A stretch of DNA of 64,000 nt from Hydrogenophaga sp. (lineage in GTDB: Bacteria; Pseudomonadota; Gammaproteobacteria; Burkholderiales; Burkholderiaceae_C), in the NCBI GenBank assembly GCA_030653975.1, contig JAURYH010000021.1, forward strand, positions 62,001 to 126,000, read 5' to 3'. Positions 8,657 through 17,484 of this stretch are shown here, piece after piece (the first letter of the stretch is position 1; every line of letters begins with the position of its first letter). The notes under the pieces were generated by a model. That model worked only from the letters and a program-made list of their open reading frames with translations. It searched no databases and was not told the origin of the DNA. Made by a program: the position numbers and the translations under genes.

Positions 8657-9634
8657 TCAGGGCGCCAGCGCAGCTCGAAGCTGGTTGAGCCGCCGCGTTC
8701 GCACCGCGCGGGCTTCCAGGGCTTGGGCCATGTCGACTTCGATGAACTGCGCCTTGTTGTTGGGCTGCATCTGGGCGATGCGATCCATGTCCGCACTGAT
8801 CACCGTACCCACCATGGCATAGCCACCACCGGAGACCGCGTCGCGCTGCAAGATGATGGGCTCGCGCCCCCCTGGGACCTGGATGGATCCGTAGGGGTAG
8901 CCCGCATCCACGATGTTGGAGGGGTCGTTGCCCGCCCCGAAGGGTGGCGTACGTTCAATGAACTGCAAGGGCGTACCGCCCTTGTAGCGGTAGCCGATGC
9001 GATCGGCTTCCGATCCGACTGTCCAGGTGTCAGCGAAGAAACTGGTGCTCGAAACGTCCTGCAGTCGGTGGAAGTACAGGCCCGGCAATACGCGCAGCGG
9101 AACCTCCTTGGCCATCGCGAGCAGCGAATCCGCAGGCGCACGGCGCCCGGGTCGTGCCTCTGGCGATGCCTGACCCACCGGCAAACTGTCGCCGGCCATC
9201 AGTTTGCGGCCCTGGTAACCGCCGAAGGCACCCAGCCCATAGGTGGAGCGGCTGCCCAACACTTGGGGCACATCGATGCCTCCAGCGACTGCAATGAAGC
9301 AGCGCGCACCCAGCTTCATGAAATCGAAGCTCAGCTTGTCGCCGTCCTGTACCGCAATCGACTCGTTGCGCGGGACTTCCTGTCCGTTGACCCGGGCGAC
9401 GACCTCGGCACCCGTGATGGCCACGATGGCGGCGCCACCGAAGCGCAGTTCCGGCCCGAGCAAGGTGCATTCGATGACCGCGGCTCCTTCGTCGTTGCCC
9501 ACCAACAGGTTGGCAAGCAGATAGCTCTGCTGGTCGAGAGCCCCTGACAGCGGAATGCCGAGGTGGTAATAGCCTGGACGGCCCGCGTCCTGCACACTGG
9601 TGGCCAGGCCGGGCTTGATCACTTCAATGGACAT
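8657..9634 (-). CDS. pxpC: 5-oxoprolinase subunit C (PxpC; KipA/allophanate hydrolase subunit 2-like)
   Basis: 325 residues from the ATG at 9634 (MSIEVIKPGLATSVQDAGR). The N-terminal VIKPGLATSVQDAGRPGYYHLG is the signature of the biotin-dependent carboxyltransferase/KipA family. With PxpA and PxpB this family forms the prokaryotic ATP-dependent 5-oxoprolinase that opens 5-oxoproline to glutamate. The gene overlaps pxpB by 11 bp. A longer start at 9667 would extend further into pxpB and is less likely. The adjacent biotin carboxylase genes leave open that the enzyme acts on a different lactam or urea-like compound. Confidence 0.85.
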   Translation of the reverse strand: MSIEVIKPGLATSVQDAGRPGYYHLGIPLSGALDQQSYLLANLLVGNDEGAAVIECTLLGPELRFGGAAIVAITGAEVVARVNGQEVPRNESIAVQDGDKLSFDFMKLGARCFIAVAGGIDVPQVLGSRSTYGLGAFGGYQGRKLMAGDSLPVGQASPEARPGRRAPADSLLAMAKEVPLRVLPGLYFHRLQDVSSTSFFADTWTVGSEADRIGYRYKGGTPLQFIERTPPFGAGNDPSNIVDAGYPYGSIQVPGGREPIILQRDAVSGGGYAMVGTVISADMDRIAQMQPNNKAQFIEVDMAQALEARAVRTRRLNQLRAALAP

Positions 9635-10520
9635 GGAGCACCTCCAGCAATCGTTGGTTGTAACCATCAGGATCGGCCATGAAATCTTTCAACGAAAACG
9701 ACACCGGTTCGATCTTCAGCTGAAACTCGCCGGCTTCGACCTGTTGAACGCACCGGTCGTACTCGGCGCGGTCGATCGGTTTCCACTTGACGATGTCGCC
9801 AGGCTGAAAGAAGACCATCAGTTCCTTGAAGTACGAAAGGCCCTGTGCTGGATCAAAAATGGGAGCCGGCGTGACGCCAAACATCTGGTAGCCCCCCGCG
9901 CCACGGACCGAATAGATACAGCTGAAGCAGCCGCCGTGTCCCAAGGTGAGCCTGGGTGTGTCGGTACGTGGGCTCAGGTATTTGGGCACCTGCAGTTGGC
10001 GCTCGCGATCCACCATCTGGTAGAGGAATGGCAGACCGGCCACAAAGCCCACCATGGAAACAAACCACGGTGCACCCGAGTGCGCCGCAATGAACGCATC
10101 CACCGATTCGTGGTGGTTGATGCGGGCCGCGTATTCGATGTCGGTGCTGGCTGGATCCTGATGGCGCTCGCGAAAACGCATTTGCGTCTCATGCGTCCAG
10201 GGGTCGTTGTAGAGCACCGGAATTTCAACGATGCGGGTCTGCAATTGCAGATCGGCATCCCCCAGATTCGCCTCGATGTCCTTCAGCACGGCCAGCAAAT
10301 CGTCGGGCAAGATCACGTCGGGATCGAAGCGGACCAGGTAGGCGGCGTTGGCCGGACAGATTTCGGTCACGCCTCGAAGGGCACGCTGACGAAGCGTGTT
10401 GCAAATCGCCATGCCCTTGAAGAAGGCAGGCAACGACATCTCCTCACTGATTTCGACAAACAAATGCTCGTCACCACCAAAGGTGTAGCGGGCATTCTTT
10501 GGCAAACTGACGGCTGTCAT
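9624..10520 (-). CDS. pxpB: 5-oxoprolinase subunit B (PxpB; KipI/allophanate hydrolase subunit 1-like)
   Basis: 298 residues. The central and C-terminal part contains the KipI/AHS1 family signature regions, including VGFVAGLPFLYQM and GGCFSCIYSVRGAGGYQMFG. PxpB pairs with PxpC, and together with PxpA forms 5-oxoprolinase. It overlaps the biotin carboxylase gene by 4 bp upstream and pxpC by 11 bp downstream. It is longer at the N-terminus than minimal PxpB proteins (about 220 residues), with an additional domain (residues 1-80) that I do not recognise. Confidence 0.85.
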   Translation of the reverse strand: MTAVSLPKNARYTFGGDEHLFVEISEEMSLPAFFKGMAICNTLRQRALRGVTEICPANAAYLVRFDPDVILPDDLLAVLKDIEANLGDADLQLQTRIVEIPVLYNDPWTHETQMRFRERHQDPASTDIEYAARINHHESVDAFIAAHSGAPWFVSMVGFVAGLPFLYQMVDRERQLQVPKYLSPRTDTPRLTLGHGGCFSCIYSVRGAGGYQMFGVTPAPIFDPAQGLSYFKELMVFFQPGDIVKWKPIDRAEYDRCVQQVEAGEFQLKIEPVSFSLKDFMADPDGYNQRLLEVLHVH

Positions 10521-11953
10521 GCGACCTCCTTTTCGGCGGTGAAGGTGGCACTGACCGGGACGCTGAGTTCCGCCGCGGCAGGTGCGATCCTGGCCAGCGG
10601 ATGGGTCTCAAGCCAGGCTTCAAGAAAACCGGTGTGGAAATCTGCCTTCGCGACGGCTGCGTCGACACTCAGCGCCTGGTGCAGTTCGATCGTGGTGTCG
10701 ATGCCCTCGACCCGCAGCTCGGACAGTGCGCACCGCATGCGCGCCAGTGCACTGGGGCGGTCGCGGTCGTGCACGATGAGCTTGCCCAACAGCGAGTCGT
10801 AGTACGCGGGAACGCGGTAGCCCGGGATCAGCATCGAGTCGAAGCGAACACCCGGTCCGCCAGGCACCACCACATGGGTCACCAGGCCAGGGCTGGGAAT
10901 GAACCCTTTGGCTGCATTTTCCGCATTGATGCGCACCTCGATGGCCGTACCCTGGAGACGGATGTCGTCCTGCTTCAGACTCAGGGGAAAGCCGAGCGCG
11001 ATGCGGATCATCTCTTTGACCAGATCGATGCCCGTGACCATTTCGGTGATCGGATGTTCCACCTGAATGCGTGTGTTCATCTCGATGAAGAAGAACTCAC
11101 GCGAATCGTCGTCGTAGAGATATTCCAGGGTCCCCGCACCCCGGTAGGACACGGCATTGGCCAAGCGCAACGCCGACTCGCACAGCTCGGCGCGGGTCTG
11201 CTCGCTGATCACGGCGCATGGCGCCTCTTCCCAGACCTTCTGACGCCGACGCTGCAGCGAGCATTCGCGCTCAAAGCAATGCACGGCGCGCTGCCCGTCA
11301 CCCAGCACCTGCACTTCGATGTGGCGCGCTCGGCGGATGAACCGCTCCAGGTACACCTCACCGTTGCCGAACGCGGCTTTGGCTTCGGCAGTGGCCGTAG
11401 CGAACTGAAGTCGCAGCTCCGATTCATCGTGCGCGATGCGGATGCCGCGCCCGCCGCCCCCAGCAGAAGCCTTGATCATGATGGGGTAGCCGATGTCCTC
11501 CGCCAGCGCCGCAGCCTCGTCGGCGTCCGCCACCACGCCCACGCTTCCCGGCACCGTCGGCACGCCAGCACGCATGGCGGCTGCACGCGCTGCCGCCTTG
11601 TCACCCATGGTGCGGATGGCATGCGGCGTGGGGCCGACGAACACGAGTCCAGCCGCTTCGATGCGCTCGGCGAAATCGGCATTCTCGGACAGAAACCCGT
11701 AACCCGGGTGTATGGCTCCCGCACCGCTTTTGGCAGCAGCTTCCAGCACTGCATCGACATTCAGATAGCTCTTGCTGGCGCGCGCAGGGCCGATGTGCAC
11801 CGCTTCATCCGCCATCTGGACCGCGAGACTTTCGGCGTCGGCATCGCTGTAGATCGCAACCGTTTGCAGACCCAGTTCACGCGCCGCTCGAATGATGCGA
11901 ACCGCAATTTCACCGCGGTTGGCAACCAGAATCTTGTTGAAGGCTGGTTTCAT
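10517..11953 (-). CDS. biotin carboxylase (AccC-like)
   Basis: 478 residues from the ATG at 11953 (MKPAFNKILVANRGEIAVR). It has the full biotin carboxylase layout: N-terminal preATP-grasp, ATP-grasp with glycine loop GGGGRGI, metal and ATP site EMNTRIQVEHPITEM, and a C-terminal domain. It carboxylates biotin on a BCCP using ATP and bicarbonate. The dedicated BCCP is encoded directly upstream. No matching acetyl-CoA carboxyltransferase genes are nearby; PxpB/PxpC, whose family is named for similarity to carboxyltransferases, lie downstream. A start at 11974 would overlap the BCCP gene and is less likely. Confidence 0.9.
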   Translation of the reverse strand: MKPAFNKILVANRGEIAVRIIRAARELGLQTVAIYSDADAESLAVQMADEAVHIGPARASKSYLNVDAVLEAAAKSGAGAIHPGYGFLSENADFAERIEAAGLVFVGPTPHAIRTMGDKAAARAAAMRAGVPTVPGSVGVVADADEAAALAEDIGYPIMIKASAGGGGRGIRIAHDESELRLQFATATAEAKAAFGNGEVYLERFIRRARHIEVQVLGDGQRAVHCFERECSLQRRRQKVWEEAPCAVISEQTRAELCESALRLANAVSYRGAGTLEYLYDDDSREFFFIEMNTRIQVEHPITEMVTGIDLVKEMIRIALGFPLSLKQDDIRLQGTAIEVRINAENAAKGFIPSPGLVTHVVVPGGPGVRFDSMLIPGYRVPAYYDSLLGKLIVHDRDRPSALARMRCALSELRVEGIDTTIELHQALSVDAAVAKADFHTGFLEAWLETHPLARIAPAAAELSVPVSATFTAEKEVA

Positions 11954-11966
11954 GATGCAGTCGGCC

Positions 11967-12215
11967 TCAGGCAACTTCGATGATCACGAGCGTTTGACCC
12001 GGATCCACTGGGTCACCGTCTTCGACCTGGAAGCTGCCCACACGCCCGGCGACTTCCGCCGCGACTTCGCTGAACTGCTTCATCACCTCCACAAGGCCCA
12101 ACACATCGCCGACGACGACCCAGTCGCCCTCCGATTTGAAAGGTGCGGCGCCGGGCGAAGAACGGCGGTAAAACGTGCCTGGCAGAGGGCTCAGGACTTC
12201 ATGCGTGGTGGACAT
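11967..12215 (-). CDS. biotin carboxyl carrier protein (BCCP-like)
   Basis: 82 residues forming a single biotinyl/lipoyl domain. The biotin-accepting lysine lies in VEVMKQF rather than the usual EAMKM, so the residue after the lysine is Gln instead of Met or Leu. It lacks the long N-terminal Ala/Pro linker of AccB, so it is a minimal carrier. It lies 13 bp upstream of the biotin carboxylase gene and downstream of pxpA on the same strand. It probably shuttles carboxybiotin for this module, not for fatty acid synthesis. Confidence 0.85.
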   Translation of the reverse strand: MSTTHEVLSPLPGTFYRRSSPGAAPFKSEGDWVVVGDVLGLVEVMKQFSEVAAEVAGRVGSFQVEDGDPVDPGQTLVIIEVA

Positions 12216-12242
12216 CTTTGTCTCCTGGTTGGAAAGGGGTGC

Positions 12243-13022
12243 TCAGGTCAAGACCAGATCGCGAACGTTGACGACTCGGATCTCTTTTTCTTCCAAAAGA
12301 TTGCGGGTCGCGCGAACCAGGTCGAGCGCACCGGGCGTGTCGCTGTGGATGCAGACGGAATCAAAGTCGACGGCAACGTATTGCCCATCGATGGCGCGCA
12401 CCACGCCATCGATGCAGGCCCGCGCCACTTTTAAAGCCACTGCCTCGGGATCAAGGGCACCGACACGGCGGGTAAAGACAATGGAGCCGCTCACGTCATA
12501 TTCACGGTCGGCGTAAAACTCGCGAACCACCGGCTGCCCCATCGCCTTGGCGACCTTGCACACCACCGATCCGGCCATGCAATACAGGTAGAGCCTGGGA
12601 TCGACACGCTGCAAGGCTTCGACCAAAGCACGGGACAGTGCTTCATCCCGGGCAACGTGCATGTAGAGCGCGCCGTGAGGTTTGATGTGCTGCAGCGACA
12701 CGCCCGCAAGATGGGCGAATTCGCGAAGCGCGCCCAGCTGATAAACCATGTCGTTGACCAGTTCATTCACCGGTGCATTCATGTGGCGGCGTCCAAAACC
12801 CACCAGGTCCCGAAAGCCCGGATGGGCGCCGATACCCACGCCATGATCGGCAGCCATCTGGATGGTCCTTCGCATGATGTTGGGGTCACCCGCATGGAAG
12901 CCGGTTGCGATATTCGCGGAGCTGATCAGCGGCATCAGCTGCGCATCGACTCCGTCGCCAATGGTCCAGGGACCAAAGCCCTCGCCCATGTCGGAGTTCA
13001 GATCGATTTGCGTTTTCTTCAC
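12243..13022 (-). CDS. pxpA: 5-oxoprolinase subunit A (PxpA, LamB/YcsF family)
   Basis: 259 residues from a GTG at 13022 ([17 protein letters not shown]). An ATG at 13112 is also open and would add 30 residues, but the family begins with the IDLNxDMGE motif close to the N-terminus, so I prefer the GTG; the ribosome site for it is weak. Conserved stretches include [12 protein letters not shown] and [11 protein letters not shown]. PxpA is the third 5-oxoprolinase subunit. It is the first gene of the operon and is divergent from the LysR gene. Confidence 0.82.
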   Translation of the reverse strand: MKKTQIDLNSDMGEGFGPWTIGDGVDAQLMPLISSANIATGFHAGDPNIMRRTIQMAADHGVGIGAHPGFRDLVGFGRRHMNAPVNELVNDMVYQLGALREFAHLAGVSLQHIKPHGALYMHVARDEALSRALVEALQRVDPRLYLYCMAGSVVCKVAKAMGQPVVREFYADREYDVSGSIVFTRRVGALDPEAVALKVARACIDGVVRAIDGQYVAVDFDSVCIHSDTPGALDLVRATRNLLEEKEIRVVNVRDLVLT

Positions 13023-13116
13023 CTGGTTCGGTCTCGTGGTTGACTGAATTTCCCACTCGCTCTGGCGTTGGGATGGCGAAGAATATGGCGGCCCGTCGCC
13101 CCTGAAAAGCATTGAA

Positions 13117-13138
13117 TTTAGATGCCTGGATATCTGAA
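13117..13138. promoter_or_regulatory. candidate LysR-type operator
   Basis: In the pxpA-lysR divergent region an imperfect dyad has AGAT and ATCT half sites eight bases apart, with matching outer TT and AA. It has the size of LysR-type binding sites and lies between the two divergent starts. No clear -35/-10 pair was identified. Assignment is by position and symmetry only. Confidence 0.35.
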
Positions 13139-13259
13139 TTTCCGATGCAATCGGTCAAAAATCATGGTTTACCCTAAGGCAGACATCGGATTCGGCCCCG
13201 CTGCGCAAAGAATGCGGGCGATATTCCGTTTCATCTGTCCTTGAACATGAGGGTTCGCA

Positions 13260-14186
13260 ATGGCACTGACGATTCGTCAACTCAAGTACTTCACAGCCGT
13301 CGCCGAGGTGGGGCGCATTTCACAAGCGGCCGTGCAGCTGAACATCTCCCAGTCGGCAGTGACCACCGCGGTCAGAGAGCTCGAGGAGATGGTCAACCAG
13401 CAGTTGCTGGAGCGTCACTCGCACGGAGTCGAGTTGACGAGCGCGGGCCGGCGGTTTCTGAGCCATGCGTATGCGGTGCTCGCAGCCGCAGACGCTGCAG
13501 AGCGCATGCCAGACGAGGAAGCCAGTGTCGAGGGAAGCTTGACCATCGCCGCCAGCTACACGGTGCTGGGCTACTTCCTGCCCCACCACCTCCATCACTT
13601 TGCGCGACTTCATCCTCGCGTCAATGTCAAGGTGCACGAAGCCGCACGGCAGGACATCGAAGAGGGTCTGATCACGAAGCGCTACGACATGGGGGTGCTG
13701 CTCACCTCCAACGTCGGCCTGTCCGAGCTGGCGCTTGAGACATTTTTCGGCTCCCACCGCCGCCTTTGGGTTTGCAGCAAGCACCCCTTGCTGGAGAAAG
13801 CAGAGGTCACGCTGGCCGACGTTGCCAAAGAGCCCTACATCATGCTGACCGTGGACGAGGCGTCTGCGACCTCACTCAAATACTGGAACCAGACCCCCTA
13901 CCGGCCCGACATCCGCCTGCGGACCAGCTCGGTCGAGGCTGTACGCAGCACGGTGGCCAACGGCATGGGGGTCTGCATTCTTTCGGACATGGTCTACCGA
14001 CCGTGGTCGCTGGAGGGCAAGCGCATCGAAACCATCAATCTGCGCGATGAAATCCCGCCGATGAACATCGGATTGGGCTGGAAGCATGGCGTCGAACCAT
14101 CACCTGCGATGACGGCCTTTCGGGACTACTTTCGACAGCAATTTCTTGATCCAACGTCGGCGCGTTCGGGGAAATCACGACCGTAG
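13260..14186 (+). CDS. LysR-family transcriptional regulator
   Basis: 308 residues with an N-terminal winged HTH (residues 3-62; TIRQLKYFTAVAEVGRISQA, then SQSAVTTAVRELEE) and a C-terminal LysR substrate-binding domain. It is transcribed divergently from the pxpA-accB-accC-pxpBC-ABC operon with about 240 bp between starts, the classic arrangement for a LysR regulator and its target. It probably senses the transported compound or a breakdown product. The start ATG at 13260 is preceded by GAGGGTT, a reasonable ribosome site. Confidence 0.92.
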   Translation: MALTIRQLKYFTAVAEVGRISQAAVQLNISQSAVTTAVRELEEMVNQQLLERHSHGVELTSAGRRFLSHAYAVLAAADAAERMPDEEASVEGSLTIAASYTVLGYFLPHHLHHFARLHPRVNVKVHEAARQDIEEGLITKRYDMGVLLTSNVGLSELALETFFGSHRRLWVCSKHPLLEKAEVTLADVAKEPYIMLTVDEASATSLKYWNQTPYRPDIRLRTSSVEAVRSTVANGMGVCILSDMVYRPWSLEGKRIETINLRDEIPPMNIGLGWKHGVEPSPAMTAFRDYFRQQFLDPTSARSGKSRP

Positions 14187-14316
14187 ATGGTCCCCATGTT
14201 GCTGCTCCAGAGGAGTTCTGAACCTGACGTTCGGCATCCATTTGGGCCTGCGTATCGTGTTCACTTTCGAGGAAGCAGTGATTCGAGCTGCGCATAAGTG
14301 TCCTTGACACCACTGC

Positions 14317-15021
14317 TCACCCGCAGCACTTCTTGAACTTCTTCCCGCTCCCGCAAGAGCAAGCCTCGTTGCGGCCCGGCACGGCCGCAGTGTGTTTCAC
14401 CGTCTCCACGCGCGGCCCCAGGCGCTTCCAGGTCTCGCGCAGGTTGTAGACCGCCCAGATGCCGTCGCCCACGGCCTTCATGCGAGTGGCGCTCACGCGG
14501 GGCGGGCCTTGTTGGTCTTGATAGGCGTGCAGGGTGGGCGCGCCGGTGTCGGGCAGCGTGAGCGCGCGCAACAGTTTCAGCGCCGCCTCGCGCCACTGCT
14601 GCGCCTGGGCGTTGCGCGGGCCGGCCCACTCTTCGGGCCAGGCGGCCACGGCGGCCATGAAGCCTTGCGCCCAGCGCTGGGCCAACGCGTCGTCGCTCTC
14701 GCCCAGCTCGGGCTGGTAGGCCGCGGGGTCGTCGAGCGCGCTCACCCGGGTGTCCAGCGCCTGCACCACCAGCGCCCAGCGCCGTGCCCACAGGGCGGAC
14801 ACATGGCCAGGCACGGCGTCGGCCGCCAGGCCCAGCAGCCGGGGCCAGTATTCGCCGGGCGCAATGGCGCGGCGGCAGCAGACCAGGGCCGCCATGAAGC
14901 CTTCGCAGAACTCCCAGTCGGGCGTCTCGGGGAAGCTCGTGCGCCGCTCCGCGAGCCAGGCCTCCAGCGATGCAAAGTCTTCGGCGCTCAGGGGCAGCAG
15001 TTCGGTGGCAACGGTGTTCAT
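14317..15021 (-). CDS. YecA/UPF0149 family protein with C-terminal SEC-C motif
   Basis: 234 residues. The N-terminal part (LEAWLAERR..., WEFCEGFMAALVCC) matches the UPF0149/YecA domain. The C-terminal 20 residues (CSCGSGKKFKKCCG) are a SEC-C zinc-binding motif like the tail of SecA. The role of YecA proteins is not settled; SEC-C binds zinc and in SecA contacts SecB and ribosomes. The start overlaps the stop of the DUF2779 gene by ATGA, so the two are coupled. Confidence 0.85.
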   Translation of the reverse strand: MNTVATELLPLSAEDFASLEAWLAERRTSFPETPDWEFCEGFMAALVCCRRAIAPGEYWPRLLGLAADAVPGHVSALWARRWALVVQALDTRVSALDDPAAYQPELGESDDALAQRWAQGFMAAVAAWPEEWAGPRNAQAQQWREAALKLLRALTLPDTGAPTLHAYQDQQGPPRVSATRMKAVGDGIWAVYNLRETWKRLGPRVETVKHTAAVPGRNEACSCGSGKKFKKCCG

Positions 15022-16556
15022 GATGGGTTTCCAGCTTGTTCAAACAACGCCAGCAGCTGGCGCAGCACCGCCGTCTCGCGCTGCCCATGGGCTTGCAGCG
15101 CGGCCCGGCAGGCCGCGCGCACGGTGGTGCTTTGTCCGGGCTTCTGCATCAGCGCAAACACCGCCCGCGCCGAGCGCCCGGCGCCCGCGTCCAGCGCGGG
15201 GTCGAGCACGATGTCCATGTCCAGCCTGGGCGCCACGGCGCGCGCCATGGAGCGGAACGACCACGAGCCGGCCATGACCGGGTGGTAGTAGTGGCCGCGC
15301 GCGATCTGGAACAGGTCGACGATGCGCGGCAGCAGCGCCTCCAGCGCGGGCGCGAGGTCGTCGAACCACTGCGCGAGCTCGCGGATGCGGTTGCGTTCGA
15401 AGCCGGCGTTGTAGGCCAGCACCGCGCCCGAATCACCGAGCACGCCCAGCAGCGACAGCGCAAAGGCGCGGCGCGGATCACCGCCCTGTGCCTCGGCCAG
15501 AAAGTGGTGCTCGCTCCACGCGCCGTCCGCCGTCTGCACCGCACAGCTCCACTGGAACGGCAGCGTCTGGTAGGGCCGGGTGCCGGGCCAGATCGGCACG
15601 GCCAGGCCGATGGTGTCGAAACGCAGGCAGTGGCGCGGGTAGGGCCAGGCGCGGGCCAGCGCTCCCACCTCGGGCTCCAGCAACGGCGCGCCCTGCTGCA
15701 CCGCGCGCACGGCGCGGCGCTGGCGCGGCGGCGCGATGTCTTCGGGGCGCAGGCTCATCACGTCCTGGTGGCCGGCGGCGCGCCATTCGGCGGCGGCTTC
15801 GCGCCCGAGGATGTCGAGGCTGTTCTCGGCGTGCTCGGCCGCGGCCGGCACTACACAGGCCTTGCAGCTCGCCGCGAACTCGCAGCCACCGCCCTCGTGG
15901 CAATGCGCTCCGGGCGTGGCCGCCGGCTCCGAGCCGCGCTCGCACTGGCGCATGGCGTCCAGCCATTCGGCCACCGGGCGCGAGCCGAGCACGGGGCCCA
16001 GGTCCACCTCGCGGAACAGACCGGCGTAACAGCCGTGGCCGGGGTAGACGAAGTCGGTGTCCACCAGCAGCAGGCCCACGCTCTGCACCGCAAAGCCGCA
16101 GCGCGCGACCACGTGGGTCCAGAGCGCGACCGTGTCCACGTCGGCCTCGTCACCCACCGTCGCGTAGCGCAGCTTGAACAGGCGCAGGCCGTGTTCACCG
16201 GCCGTGAGCACGTCGATGCGCACCTGGGCGCGGTCTTCGCTGGTCAGGCAGGCGCCCAGGATCGCCCAGCCTTCGGGCGGCTCGGCGTCGCTGTCGAGGC
16301 AGTTCAGCGTGTGGCGCACGGCCTGCAGCCACTGCGCTGGGCTTTGCGGCGCGGCCACCGTGTCGGCATGCGGGAACGAGGCGCGCAGCGCCACGTCCAG
16401 GCCCGCGCCGGGCGCCAGCTCCGCGGCCTCCGGTATGGGCGCCGGCGCGGCTGCCGCCACGCCGCGCTGCAGCTGGCGGCGCGCCAGCCAGAAGCGGCGC
16501 TCGCAACCGCGCCAGCGTCGCAGGTCATCGTTGTTGAGAGGCGGAGCAAAAACCAT
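15018..16556 (-). CDS. DUF2779 domain protein (probable nuclease)
   Basis: 512 residues from the ATG at 16556 (MVFAPPLNNDDLRRWRGCER). The N-terminus, with a short helix and CERRFWLARR, resembles the entry region of Cas4/RecB-like PD-(D/E)xK nucleases in DUF2779 proteins. The middle contains a cysteine-rich region (CHEGGGCEFAASCKAC). The C-terminal half has the DUF2779 core (LRFDTIGLAVPIWPGTRPYQ...PFQWSC), related to RNase H-like exonucleases. Family members are of unknown function. The frame stays open far upstream to 17525, but that part is antisense to the GST gene and rejected. It overlaps the YecA gene by 4 bp. Confidence 0.8.
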   Translation of the reverse strand: MVFAPPLNNDDLRRWRGCERRFWLARRQLQRGVAAAAPAPIPEAAELAPGAGLDVALRASFPHADTVAAPQSPAQWLQAVRHTLNCLDSDAEPPEGWAILGACLTSEDRAQVRIDVLTAGEHGLRLFKLRYATVGDEADVDTVALWTHVVARCGFAVQSVGLLLVDTDFVYPGHGCYAGLFREVDLGPVLGSRPVAEWLDAMRQCERGSEPAATPGAHCHEGGGCEFAASCKACVVPAAAEHAENSLDILGREAAAEWRAAGHQDVMSLRPEDIAPPRQRRAVRAVQQGAPLLEPEVGALARAWPYPRHCLRFDTIGLAVPIWPGTRPYQTLPFQWSCAVQTADGAWSEHHFLAEAQGGDPRRAFALSLLGVLGDSGAVLAYNAGFERNRIRELAQWFDDLAPALEALLPRIVDLFQIARGHYYHPVMAGSWSFRSMARAVAPRLDMDIVLDPALDAGAGRSARAVFALMQKPGQSTTVRAACRAALQAHGQRETAVLRQLLALFEQAGNPS

Positions 16557-16724
16557 GGGCGCTATCAGACAAAGCCGACACAGAGCCGGACCGTGAACAG
16601 GACAAAGACCACAGCGCCAGGGCGCGGCACGCCATGGCATCGGTGGACAGCTCCTGTTTAGCAAGCAACGTGCAAGCCCAACCGCACTATCCAGCGTGGC
16701 GCGGGTCTTGCAGACCGGCCCCGC

Positions 16725-17453
16725 ATGACGCTCCAGTTCTACATGACCCCCGGCTCCTGCACCACCGGCATCCACATCCTGCTGGAGGAACTGGAGCTGC
16801 CGTTCCAGGTGACCATCGTCAACCTGCAGGCCGGCGACCACCGCCAGCCCGCCTACCTGGCGATCAACCCCAAGGGCACGATCCCGACCCTGCTGCTCGA
16901 CGACGGCACCGCCCTCACCAGCTTCCCGTCCATCGCCTGCTGGCTGGCGCGGCGCCACCCGCGCAAACGCCTGCTGAGCGACGACCCGCTGGTGGCCGCG
17001 CGCACGCTGGAGCTGCTGGATTACGCGGTGAACACCGTGCACGGCCAGGGCTTCACGCGCATCTTCACCACCGACATCTATCTTCCTGAAAGTCTCGGCC
17101 CCCACGCTCCACCGCTGCGCGGGTCGCTGCCCCCCAAGGGGGCTGATCCGGCTTGGGACGGCCTGGCGCCGGATGCGCTGGACCCGACCGACAAGGCCCG
17201 TTGGACCAGCGCGATCACCGAACGCGGGCGGGCCATCGTGCGCGAGGCCTTCGACGTGATCGAAGCCCGCCTGCCCGAGACCGGCTACGCCATGGGCGCC
17301 GACTTCACGATCGCCGACGCGGCCCTGTTCTACGTGTTCTTCTGGGCCAGCAAGACCGACATCGCCATGCCGCCGCGCTGCCAGGCCTTGTTCGAACGCA
17401 TCCGCGCGCGCCCGGTGGTGAACCAGGTGCTGCGCGAAGAAGGCTACCGCTGA
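16725..17453 (+). CDS. glutathione S-transferase family protein with an inserted repeat
   Basis: 242 residues. The N-terminal thioredoxin-like domain has MTPGSCTTGIHILLEELELP, with Cys12 at the beta-class GST position, and the NPKGTIPTLLLDDG cis-Pro motif. The C-terminal helical domain includes AIVREAFDVIEARLPETGY. Residues about 125-151 (GPHAPPLRGSLPPKG...) are the translation of a dispersed intergenic repeat (17099-17176) inserted in frame between helices, making this protein about 25 residues longer than ordinary GSTs. Whether the enzyme stays active is unknown. A decayed partial GST copy lies downstream at about 17998-18140. Confidence 0.85.
   Translation: MTLQFYMTPGSCTTGIHILLEELELPFQVTIVNLQAGDHRQPAYLAINPKGTIPTLLLDDGTALTSFPSIACWLARRHPRKRLLSDDPLVAARTLELLDYAVNTVHGQGFTRIFTTDIYLPESLGPHAPPLRGSLPPKGADPAWDGLAPDALDPTDKARWTSAITERGRAIVREAFDVIEARLPETGYAMGADFTIADAALFYVFFWASKTDIAMPPRCQALFERIRARPVVNQVLREEGYR
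17099..17176 (+). repeat. GC-rich dispersed repeat, type A, inside the GST gene (copy 2)
   Basis: About 90 percent identical by eye to 3803-3880 over its whole length. It lies wholly inside the GST reading frame and is kept open. The core is a short palindrome (GCCCCCCAAGGGGGC). Confidence 0.8.
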
Positions 17454-17484
17454 AGGCTTTTTCTGCCACACACCCCACCCCACC

